Shown one piece after another: positions 23,655 through 29,778 of a DNA stretch of 29,778 nucleotides. Every line of letters starts with the position of its first letter. The stretch's first letter is position 1. The translations under genes and the position numbers were made by a program. The stretch comes from Collinsella sp. GTDB taxonomy: Bacteria; Actinomycetota; Coriobacteriia; Coriobacteriales; Coriobacteriaceae. The stretch covers positions 1 to 29,778 of the forward strand of contig JAUMPM010000021.1 of assembly GCA_031294825.1 (NCBI GenBank), written 5' to 3'. The notes beneath the pieces are model-generated. The model saw nothing but the letters and a program-made list of their open reading frames with translations, searched no databases and had not been told where the DNA came from.

Positions 23655-24284
23655 CTACAAAGCGGCCAAAATGTCGGTAAGCGTGTCGATAACGGCATCG
23701 GCTCCCGATTGATCCAGGTTGACACCCTCGTGCGGACGCAGCGCCAGGACGCGGGCGCCGGAGCGCTTGCCGGCCTCGATACCCAAAGGCGAATCCTCGA
23801 TAACCAGGCACTCGGCGGGCTCCACACCCACCGCCTCCATGGCACGCAGGTAGATCTCGGGGTCGGGCTTAAACGCACTGCACTCGTGACCGCTGATGGT
23901 GTAATCCAGCACATCGGCAATGCCGGCAATCTCCACCAGCTCGTCAATAAGCTCGCGATAGGACGAGCTCGCGATGGCGCACTTCACGCCACGCTCGTGC
24001 AGCTTGCGCATCACCGGCTCCGTCTGCTCGTTGAGCAGCTCGGCATACGGAACGGGGTGGTCCGGGCTGTAGACCTGCTTGTACTCCACGCGCAGGCGTT
24101 CGCGCAGCTCAACATCGTCGGGCACAAGCGCCTCCCAAATGGCAGGCTCGTTAGACCCCGAAAGATCGGGAATCTCGTCAAAGTGGAAGCCCTTCTCCTC
24201 CATAAACGCCACGCGACGACGGTTGTAGAACCACTCGGTATCGACCAGCACGCCGTCCATGTCAAACAGCACTGCCTTGATCAT
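23655..24284 (-). CDS. HAD family phosphatase (beta-phosphoglucomutase-like)
   Basis: The 209-residue protein has the HAD subfamily I motifs. LFDMDGVLVDTE supplies the nucleophile Asp8 and acid/base Asp10; SSSYRE is motif II; KPDPEIYL is motif III; VIEDSPLGIEAG is motif IV. The helical cap lies between motifs I and II. It is probably a cytoplasmic sugar-phosphate phosphatase or mutase, but the substrate cannot be told. I chose the ATG at 24284, spaced correctly after GGGAGGAG; an ATG 6 bases earlier sits too close to it. It follows the PTS operon terminator, so it is likely a separate unit, though a link to sugar-phosphate turnover is plausible. Confidence 0.88.
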   Translation of the reverse strand: MIKAVLFDMDGVLVDTEWFYNRRRVAFMEEKGFHFDEIPDLSGSNEPAIWEALVPDDVELRERLRVEYKQVYSPDHPVPYAELLNEQTEPVMRKLHERGVKCAIASSSYRELIDELVEIAGIADVLDYTISGHECSAFKPDPEIYLRAMEAVGVEPAECLVIEDSPLGIEAGKRSGARVLALRPHEGVNLDQSGADAVIDTLTDILAAL

Positions 24285-24300
24285 ACGCATCTCCTCCCCC

Positions 24301-24344
24301 CTGCCAAATAGGGGCAGGTTTATTTTGGTAGGTTTTATCTGGGG
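24301..24344 (+). repeat. 44-bp palindromic repeat, copy 3
   Basis: CTGCCAAAT pairs with ATTTTGGTAG, followed by GTTTTATCTGGGG. It aligns without gaps to the copies at 14085 and 22165. It lies directly upstream of the HAD gene's ribosome binding site, pointing opposite to the gene. Confidence 0.75.
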
Positions 24345-24375
24345 TTTTACGGCGCGACAGACGCCCCTCCCCAGA

Positions 24376-24410
24376 GCAAAAAAGGGGACGGGGCGCAAAC
24401 CCCATCCCCT
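24376..24410 (-). terminator. Intrinsic terminator of the PTS/SIS operon
   Basis: On the minus strand AGGGGATGGGG pairs with CCCCGTCCCCT around a short loop (one mismatch) and is followed by TTTTTT. It lies 34 bp after the stop of the second SIS gene. Confidence 0.88.
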
Positions 24411-24443
24411 CTCAATCAACCCGTAAGGTCTACTTACTTGTGA

Positions 24444-25427
24444 TTAGTAGGAAAGCTTCCACATGTAGCGACGCATGGTCAGCGGGTGCTGACGGGCCTC
24501 GGCGATCTGGTTGCCGTACTCGCGCATAACGGCGAGGTGCAGCAGCGGGTTGAAGTAGGTGACGACGCTCGCGGGCACGGCGTCAGCCAGGCCGTAGTCC
24601 TTGGAGTCGATCAGAGCGACCTTGGCGCCCATGCGCTCAAGGAAGGTGAGGGCGCGGGCATCCATCGGACGGGTAGCGCCATCGGACATGAAGAAGACGT
24701 AGGGCTTACCCTCGGTGGAAACCTCGAACGGGCCGTGGAAGTACTCGCCGGTGTTGTAGGCGGCGGCGTCGATCCACTGCATCTCGGTGAACAGGAAGGC
24801 GGCGTGAGAATAAGCCATCTTCTCGGAGGCACCGGAAGCCATGAAGTAGATCATCTTGTCGTCCTTGAAGTCCTCGGCGAACTTCTTGGCGAGCTTCTTG
24901 CAGTGCTGAGCGGCGTTCTCGCAGAGCTCGAAGACGTTGGTGAGGCCGGTAATCATGTCCTCGTAGTGGTCATAGCCCTCGGTCTGCTGAAGGATCTCGA
25001 CAGCAAGAGCGATGGCGTAGCCGGGCTTCTCGCACTTGGCAGCGAAGTTGGCGTGGAAGCCGTGAACGATGACGTAGTCAGCGTCGACGGTCAGAGCGGA
25101 GCCAGCCTTGTTGGTGAGGGAGACGACCGGGCAGTTGTGCTTCTTGGCGGTCTTGTTGGCCTCGACGGTCTCGGGCGTGGAGCCACCGAGGGAGCAGGTG
25201 ATCACGAAGGTGTGCTCGTTGACCCAGGAGGGCGTGTCGTAGTTGAACTCGTTAGCGGTGAAGATCTGAACGTTCAGCTTGTCCGTGTTGTTGGCCAGGA
25301 AGTACTTGGCGGGGTACAGGTCGGACATGGAGGCACCGCAGCCAACGAAAGCGACGCTGTGGATCTCGTGGTTGGACAGGACGTCAGCGACGATCTGCTT
25401 AGGGAGGTTAAGGTCGATCTCGTACAT
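24444..25427 (-). CDS. SIS-domain sugar-phosphate deglycase, last gene of the PTS operon
   Basis: The 327-residue protein is a paralogue of the one at 17015-17983. It contains a first SIS domain with ITCSLGGSTPE and a second with Glu215 in TEMQW and His231 in GEYFHGPFE, the same 16-residue spacing as in FraB and GlmS. It probably cleaves the phosphorylated product that the PTS delivers, as GfrE or GfrF do for fructoselysine- or glucoselysine-6-phosphate. The ATG at 25427 is correctly spaced after AAAGGA; an ATG 9 bases earlier overlaps that site. It follows IID after a 200-bp gap with two hairpins, and a strong terminator follows it. Confidence 0.82.
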   Translation of the reverse strand: MYEIDLNLPKQIVADVLSNHEIHSVAFVGCGASMSDLYPAKYFLANNTDKLNVQIFTANEFNYDTPSWVNEHTFVITCSLGGSTPETVEANKTAKKHNCPVVSLTNKAGSALTVDADYVIVHGFHANFAAKCEKPGYAIALAVEILQQTEGYDHYEDMITGLTNVFELCENAAQHCKKLAKKFAEDFKDDKMIYFMASGASEKMAYSHAAFLFTEMQWIDAAAYNTGEYFHGPFEVSTEGKPYVFFMSDGATRPMDARALTFLERMGAKVALIDSKDYGLADAVPASVVTYFNPLLHLAVMREYGNQIAEARQHPLTMRRYMWKLSY

Positions 25428-25518
25428 CTGACACATTCCTTTCAATTTTTGCGGCGCCACATTGCCGGGCGCTCGCAGGGTTACCGTGGTTTGGGCCGAG
25501 TCGCCGGCCCGTTGAGGA

Positions 25519-25592
25519 TGCGACAAAGGGACTGTCCCATTGTCGCATTTTGGGGATGGAAGCCTGCCTGGGGTATGGGATGCCAGGCAGGC
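25519..25592 (-). other. Two intercistronic hairpins between PTS-IID and SIS
   Basis: GCCTGCCTGG and CCAGGCAGGC at 25562-25592 form a perfect 10-bp stem. TGCGACAA and TTGTCGCA with inner GGGAC/GTCCC at 25519-25547 form a second. Neither is followed by a T-run on the minus strand. They may set the relative amount of the SIS message or be processing sites, or be a REP-like insertion. Confidence 0.5.
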
Positions 25593-25626
25593 CCCCGGGG
25601 GAAAGCGGTTAGACGCTTGGTCGCGA

Positions 25627-26460
25627 CTAGGCCAGGATGCCGGCCGCGGAGAGGGCGATGCCGCCCACGATGGCGATCACGAGAAGCCAACCGGTGTTGA
25701 CGTTCTTCTTGATGAGCCAGTACATAAGGCCGGTGAGGCCAAGGGAGATCATCTGGGGCATCATGCCGTCCAGGATGTCCTGGATAACGACGGTGCCCTC
25801 AGCGAACTGCAGCGGGGTGGTGGCGCCGATCAGCGTAGCGATCATGCCGCCCACGGACATAAGACCCACGATGCCGCAGACATACATGAGCTTCTCCATG
25901 AGGTCGCCGCCCTGAAGCTTGCTCAGGTACTCGTGGCCGCCCTGATAGCCCATCTTGGCTGCGAACCAAGTGATTACCACAGAGGGGACGATGGAGATGA
26001 GCATGGCCAGGATCGGGCCCATGATGGAGCCCTGCTGAGCCAGCTGAACGCCCAGGCCAAAGGCGATGACGCGGATGGTGCCCTGGAAGAAGGAGTCACC
26101 GATGCCGGAAAGCGGACCCATGAGGGAGGTCTTGACCGCGTTGATCGAATCGGGATCGAAGTTCTCGGGATCCTTGGCGTACTCCTCCTCCATGGAGGCG
26201 GAGAGGCCCAGGATGAAAGCGCTCGTCTGCGGGGTGCAGTTGTAGAACGCCATGTGACGGTGGTAAGCCTCTTTCTTAGCAGCGAGCTGCTTGGGGTCGG
26301 ACTCATCCGGATAGAGGCGATCGAGCGTGGGAACCATGCCGTAGAGGAAGCCCATGTTCATCTGACGCTCGTAGTTCCAAGAGGCCTGGATGGCCCAGGA
26401 GCGCCAGAAGAACTGGCTGACCTTCTTGTTCAGGGACACGTCCTTGGTTGCGGTTGCCAT
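25627..26460 (-). CDS. PTS system mannose/fructose/sorbose-family IID component
   Basis: The 277-residue membrane subunit works with IIC to move the sugar across the cytoplasmic membrane. The signature RSWAIQASWNYERQMNMGF near residue 20 and TLDRLYPD are typical of family IID. FIPG-like segments MGPLSGIGDSFFQGTIR and several hydrophobic helices (MGPILAMLISIVPSVVI and GIVGLMSVGGMIATLIG) follow. The ATG at 26460 is preceded by AAGGAGG, 13 bp after the IIC stop. The longer frame to 26577 overlaps IIC and is unlikely. Order IIAB-IIC-IID is standard. Confidence 0.93.
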   Translation of the reverse strand: MATATKDVSLNKKVSQFFWRSWAIQASWNYERQMNMGFLYGMVPTLDRLYPDESDPKQLAAKKEAYHRHMAFYNCTPQTSAFILGLSASMEEEYAKDPENFDPDSINAVKTSLMGPLSGIGDSFFQGTIRVIAFGLGVQLAQQGSIMGPILAMLISIVPSVVITWFAAKMGYQGGHEYLSKLQGGDLMEKLMYVCGIVGLMSVGGMIATLIGATTPLQFAEGTVVIQDILDGMMPQMISLGLTGLMYWLIKKNVNTGWLLVIAIVGGIALSAAGILA

Positions 26461-26473
26461 AGTGTGTTCCTCC

Positions 26474-27268
26474 TTAGTCTTCGTCGTCTTCGAGCGGATC
26501 GTAGTCGGAATCGACACCGGCGGCTGCATGGGAACCGTTGAACTTGAAGCCCATGAAGACGACAGCCAGGCACACACCGATCAGAGCGACCGCGATGACG
26601 GACAGGTTGAGGTAAGCGGCGAGCAGGAAACCGATGAACAGGAACGGAGTCATACCCTTCTTGATCATCATGGTGAGCAGCAGGGCCAAGCCGTAGGCGG
26701 TCATGATCTTGGTCGAAACGTTAAGACCAGTGGACAGCCACTCGGGAACCATGTTGACGATGGCCTGAACCAGGTCGGTACCAACAAAGACGGCGAGGAA
26801 GATCGGCAGGAAGTACATGACAGCGTACAGACCGGAGCCGGCGCAGATGTGCATACGGTAGGCGGTCTTGAAGTTACCGTTATCGATCGCGTTATCTGCC
26901 ACATGGGTGAGGGCGGCGATGATGGAACGGAACACGATGCCGAGGAGCTGACCCAGGACGGCGACCGGGATGGCGATCGTCATGGCGGTCTCGGCGGAAG
27001 CATCGGTCAGGCACGCAAAGGCAGCGGCCACGATGCCGCCCAGGACCATATCGGGCGGAACGGCGGCGCCGACCTGCACCAGGCCCATGGACACGAGCTC
27101 GACGGCGGCACCGACGGCAAGGCCGGTGGGCACATCGCCCAGCAGCAGACCGACGAGCGTAGCGCCAACGAGGGGCTGCTCGAAGTTAAGACGACCGAGC
27201 AGGCGGGAGTCCCACATGCAGAACACGCCGACGAGGCCGACGAGCACCGCACTGATGAACGTATTCAT
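26474..27268 (-). CDS. PTS system mannose/fructose/sorbose-family IIC component
   Basis: The 264-residue integral membrane subunit has about seven hydrophobic helices (for example FISAVLVGLVGVFCMWDS, GDVPTGLAVGAAVELVSMG and GMTPFLFIGFLLAAYL) and a short acidic C-terminal tail ending DPLEDDED. The GxxxGLxxGAxxELxxMG pattern is a family signature. It forms the sugar path together with IID. The ATG at 27268 follows AAAGGAG, 36 bp after the IIAB stop. It is the second gene of a PTS operon. Confidence 0.93.
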   Translation of the reverse strand: MNTFISAVLVGLVGVFCMWDSRLLGRLNFEQPLVGATLVGLLLGDVPTGLAVGAAVELVSMGLVQVGAAVPPDMVLGGIVAAAFACLTDASAETAMTIAIPVAVLGQLLGIVFRSIIAALTHVADNAIDNGNFKTAYRMHICAGSGLYAVMYFLPIFLAVFVGTDLVQAIVNMVPEWLSTGLNVSTKIMTAYGLALLLTMMIKKGMTPFLFIGFLLAAYLNLSVIAVALIGVCLAVVFMGFKFNGSHAAAGVDSDYDPLEDDED

Positions 27269-27304
27269 ACCCTTCTCCTTTCAGTCAGGCAAAAGCCTGG
27301 TTGA

Positions 27305-28228
27305 TTACAGCTTGGCGTCGATGTCGACGCTCTGATACGTAGGGGTCTGCTGGACGTAGAGCTTGATGCCCATGTCGAGCAGCTGGTTGACGTCGGCCTT
27401 CTGGGTGGCGTCGAGGAAGACGGAGCTGTCCTTGCCGCCAATCTGATCGGCACCGTCGTGGTTGGCGGTGGCGCCCAGGTTGATAGCGTTGAGCTTGTAG
27501 CCCTGGCAGAACTGCAGCATCTCGGCCGTGTTGCCAAAGACGAACATGACGCGCTCGCCGAGGGTGTTGAGCTTGTCCATCTTGGCGAGGGCACGCTCGA
27601 CGGTGAAGACGTTCAGGCGCACGCCCTGGGGCTTGGCCAGCTTAAGAGCGCCCTTCTTGATGTCATCGTTGGCGGCAGCGTTGTCGACGACGATGATGCG
27701 CTCGGCCTGAACCTTGGTGGTCCAGGTAAAGACGACCTGGCCGTGCAGCAGACGGTAGTCAAGACGTGCGAGGACGATCTTGGCGGGACCGGAGCTGTGA
27801 CGGGGCGCCTTGGCCTTCTTGGCGGGAGCCGCGGCAGCCTCGACCGGTGCGTTGGGGTTGGTCAGACCGGTGCGGGCCTCGTTGATGAGGGCCGCGAGCT
27901 CGGCGCCCTTGACGGGGACGGGGCTCATAGCGAGCGTGAGCGCCAGCGGGATGTTGAAACCGCTGACAACCGTGAACTTCGTGCCGTTCTTGGAAAGCTC
28001 GACCATGCTGTTGTTGACCGAGCTGCCGAGCATATCGGTCAGCACATAGACGGTGTCGTCCGCGTTGAACGTGGCGATCATGGCGTCCACCTTATTGGTG
28101 ATGGGCTCCTTGTCGTCACGAGCAAGCGACACGACGTGGACGTTCGACACGTCGCCGAGAACCATCTCGAGCGTGTCTTTGGCGCCTGCGGCCAGGCCGC
28201 CATGAGATGCGAGAATGATCTGATTCAT
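27305..28228 (-). CDS. PTS system mannose-family fused IIAB component
   Basis: This 307-residue cytoplasmic protein fuses IIA (about residues 1-125) and IIB (about 148-307), joined by an Ala/Pro/Lys-rich linker. His9 in LASHGGLA is the phosphorylation site of IIA, accepting phosphate from HPr. His162 in RLLHGQVVFTW is that of IIB, which passes phosphate to the sugar. The usual RIDxRLIHGQ of IIB reads RLDYRLLHGQ. The ATG at 28228 is preceded by a strong AAGGAGGAGG. It heads a four-gene operon with IIC, IID and a SIS deglycase, which suggests Amadori-type or amino-sugar substrates rather than plain mannose. Confidence 0.94.
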   Translation of the reverse strand: MNQIILASHGGLAAGAKDTLEMVLGDVSNVHVVSLARDDKEPITNKVDAMIATFNADDTVYVLTDMLGSSVNNSMVELSKNGTKFTVVSGFNIPLALTLAMSPVPVKGAELAALINEARTGLTNPNAPVEAAAAPAKKAKAPRHSSGPAKIVLARLDYRLLHGQVVFTWTTKVQAERIIVVDNAAANDDIKKGALKLAKPQGVRLNVFTVERALAKMDKLNTLGERVMFVFGNTAEMLQFCQGYKLNAINLGATANHDGADQIGGKDSSVFLDATQKADVNQLLDMGIKLYVQQTPTYQSVDIDAKL

Positions 28229-28254
28229 CTTGCCTCCTCCTTTTCGTTATGGTC

Positions 28255-28273
28255 ATTATAACGTCTTATACGT
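28255..28273 (-). promoter_or_regulatory. PTS operon -10 box with adjacent ACGT-N5-ACGT operator
   Basis: On the minus strand TATAAT (28255-28260) lies 27 bp upstream of the IIAB start. Directly before it, ACGT-CTTAT-ACGT (28261-28273) falls in the promoter spacer, part of a 15-bp perfect dyad AACGT-N5-ACGTT. The -35 is weak. A repressor bound here would block transcription. Confidence 0.6.
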
Positions 28274-28298
28274 TGCTTATATTGCTAATTAGTATAAA

Positions 28299-28333
28299 GA
28301 CCGTTCGCGGGTGAAAATCGACCGTTGACGGGT
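28299..28333. promoter_or_regulatory. Direct repeats upstream of the PTS promoter
   Basis: GACCGTTCGCGGGT at 28299-28312 and GACCGTTGACGGGT at 28320-28333 match at 12 of 14 positions and are 21 bp apart, two helical turns. Their place upstream of the promoter suits an activator. No known regulator could be matched. Confidence 0.45.
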
Positions 28334-28361
28334 TTAACGCACTTGAAACGTTGGGCCGGGT

Positions 28362-28377
28362 AGGCCAGCACTGGCCT
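28362..28377. other. Perfect palindrome after the second EamA gene
   Basis: AGGCCAGCACTGGCCT is a 16-bp dyad with a 2-base centre, 33 bp downstream of the minus-strand EamA stop. No T-run follows, so it may be an mRNA 3' end hairpin rather than a full terminator. Confidence 0.35.
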
Positions 28378-28409
28378 GGCGATACTCGATCAGACGCCTC
28401 GCCAATCCC

Positions 28410-29492
28410 CTATCGCACGAAATACCAGGGGCTTTCCTGCACGGTGGGCTCCAGCGCGATGCCGGTGCGCTCCTTAAACAGATCCATGTCCTGCGATTTC
28501 TCCGTCCACCAAGCGTTGGGCTTAAAGGTCATGCTCTCAATGACATGACCGACAAACACACTGTTGCGCAGCTTAGAGAAGTCGGTGTTCATAATCAGGA
28601 TGGACGCGAGCACCAGCACGATGCCCAGGACTTTGATCGCGCCGGCGGGCTCGGCGTAGACACCAATGCCCAGCAGTACGGTGACGACCGTCTCGAATGA
28701 CATTACGACGGGAACTTTCGATGTCTCGAGCCCCATGGACAGACCCTGCATATATAAGATGTAGGCCACAGCTGTGGGGATGAGTCCAAAGCCAAGGAAC
28801 AACAGCAGCAGCTGTGGCGACATCGCCGCGGCGACATCCGGCCACGGAGCCGCGATAGCCGCCATAACCGCACCGCCAAAAACAAAGCCCCAAAACGTGA
28901 CAGCCAGCGGGTGGACCGTCTTGGTTGCTATTCGGCTAAACACCGCGAGCGACGCACCACAAAGACCTGCAATCACGCCCGACGTGACGCCCCAAACCGA
29001 AAAATGGAAACCGGAAAGGTCGCCATTGGTCACTGCAAGCACGCAGCCAACGATGTTAAAGACAATGGCAACGAGCTTGTTGGGGGTCACGTCCTCGCGA
29101 TAAAGCACGCGGCCGAGCATGACGCCAAACACCGGCGAGGTGTAGAGCAGCACCGAGGCCGTGGACATGCCCACCTCGCCCATGCACTCGTAATAGCAGG
29201 TGTTGGCGGCGGCCAAACCGACGATACCGACAAGCGCGCAGGGGACGAGCTCTTTGGGGCTTGCTTTGAACAGGGCCGGCGGACCCTGAGCCACGGTAGA
29301 CCCCTCACCCGGACGGCAGCCCATAAACATCAGGACCGGCGCCAAGATAAGCGCTCCGACCAACAAGCGAAAGGCAGCCATGCTCTGGGACGAAACGCCC
29401 ATGGCCGAGATGCCGTTTACAAAGATTCCGATGCTGCCCCACATAAGCGCGGCGATCAGCACCAGCACATAGCCCAGATTGCTTTTCTTCAA
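28410..29492 (-). CDS. EamA/DMT family transporter with C-terminal extension
   Basis: The 360-residue protein has about ten hydrophobic helices in two EamA repeats. One begins LVLIAALMWGSIGIFV, and AYILYMQGLSMGLETSKVPV lies in the second. A hydrophilic tail of roughly 50 residues after the last helix (from DFSKLRNSVFVGHV) is longer than usual. It probably exports or imports a small metabolite; the substrate is unknown. I chose a TTG start at 29492 because GAGGAGG lies 5 bases upstream; a GTG at 29528 is in frame but has no such site. A near-match to the ACGT-N5-ACGT box lies upstream, linking it to the PTS operon, which follows on the same strand. Confidence 0.85.
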   Translation of the reverse strand: MKKSNLGYVLVLIAALMWGSIGIFVNGISAMGVSSQSMAAFRLLVGALILAPVLMFMGCRPGEGSTVAQGPPALFKASPKELVPCALVGIVGLAAANTCYYECMGEVGMSTASVLLYTSPVFGVMLGRVLYREDVTPNKLVAIVFNIVGCVLAVTNGDLSGFHFSVWGVTSGVIAGLCGASLAVFSRIATKTVHPLAVTFWGFVFGGAVMAAIAAPWPDVAAAMSPQLLLLFLGFGLIPTAVAYILYMQGLSMGLETSKVPVVMSFETVVTVLLGIGVYAEPAGAIKVLGIVLVLASILIMNTDFSKLRNSVFVGHVIESMTFKPNAWWTEKSQDMDLFKERTGIALEPTVQESPWYFVR

Positions 29493-29531
29493 CGCAGCCT
29501 CCTCGGTATTGTTTCCAATATGTTTCACACT

Positions 29532-29544
29532 ACGTTATAGTCGT
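29532..29544. promoter_or_regulatory. ACGT-N5-TCGT box upstream of the second EamA gene
   Basis: ACGT-TATAG-TCGT matches the box of the GntR and PTS promoters at 7 of 8 positions. It overlaps a possible minus-strand -10 box TATAAC (29534-29539), which suits repression. Confidence 0.45.
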
Positions 29545-29608
29545 TATATACATTTTTCAAGACACAAATCGCCAAACGGAAAAATCTGCTTCCCCATATA
29601 CTCATTGG

Positions 29609-29644
29609 GGACGTTCTTAAATGACTGGTCATTCAAGAACGTCC
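29609..29644. repeat. Palindromic repeat GGACGTTCTT / AAGAACGTCC
   Basis: Perfect 10-bp outer arms enclose a second pair, ATGAC and GTCAT, giving a 36-bp hairpin. A degenerate relative lies at 21066-21120. The remaining bases to the window end show no gene. Confidence 0.65.
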
Positions 29645-29778
29645 ATTACAGTCGAAATTGTCAGCCTGGGACCATCTCGGGCTACGATTGAGGCGCGCCC
29701 AGAACGGGCCGCCGACCGGGCGCCCGCGCACGGCCGAACGTCCCTGCCCCCGAGAGGGCCTGTTGGGTGCTGCCGGCG

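Noticed and set aside
24486..25700. A 404-residue plus-strand frame opposite the SIS gene
   Set aside because: Composed of repeated Val/Gly/Asp/Leu segments typical of an antisense frame; it runs into an intergenic hairpin region.

Overview
The window looks like a chromosomal stretch of a gut actinobacterium of the class Coriobacteriia, most likely Collinsella or a close relative. The basis is the GC-rich coding sequence, the mixture of Gram-positive features (LexA-type GAAC-N4-GTTC boxes, mannose-family PTS, UTRA-type GntR regulators, PreP-type M16 protease) and the many short palindromic intergenic repeats I associate with Collinsella. This is recognition, not a database result. No rRNA, CRISPR array, transposase or phage module was seen.

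Layout. 1-5130: minus-strand housekeeping and envelope genes (glmM, a large DUF4012 membrane protein, an EamA/DMT exporter). 5362-5539: a self-contained tRNA-Val(GAC) unit with promoter and terminator. 5830-9474: an accessory stretch with a DUF5710 zinc protein, a translationally coupled pair of small minus-strand genes (one may be a shortened relative of predicted restriction endonucleases), an unknown gene, and an AlbA_2/ATPase/winged-helix regulator whose upstream region carries arrays of ATCTCTC. 9979-13023: PreP-like zinc protease. 13074-14002: two tandem palindromes, then a hicAB toxin-antitoxin operon behind a promoter with two LexA-like boxes. 14149-16883: 5-formyl-THF cyclo-ligase, metA and a lactate/2-hydroxyacid dehydrogenase. 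17015-20862: recQ, a GntR regulator and a SIS-domain sugar-phosphate deglycase, all on the minus strand. 21352-29492: a second GntR regulator, a YitT-like membrane protein, a HAD phosphatase, a mannose-family PTS operon (IIAB-IIC-IID) ending in a second SIS deglycase, and a second EamA transporter.

How genes may work together. The PTS operon plus two SIS enzymes, both with the Glu/His pair spaced as in FraB and GlmS, suggests uptake and deglycation of Amadori compounds (fructose- or glucose-amino acids), as in the gfr/frl systems. A 13-bp box, ACGT-N5-ACGT, lies upstream of the second GntR gene, the PTS operon and (7 of 8 positions) the second EamA transporter, which suggests one regulon. A different box, GTTCTAT-GTT-GTTCTAT, brackets the promoter of the first SIS gene beside the first GntR.

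The most notable unexplained item is a pair of 171-bp elements (61-231 and 21181-21351). They align without gaps at about 74% identity. Differences in their stems are largely compensatory, and both abut the stop codon of a minus-strand gene. They behave like a conserved structured RNA or a structured mobile repeat. Several other palindromic repeat families are scattered between genes, including three 44-bp copies of one element.
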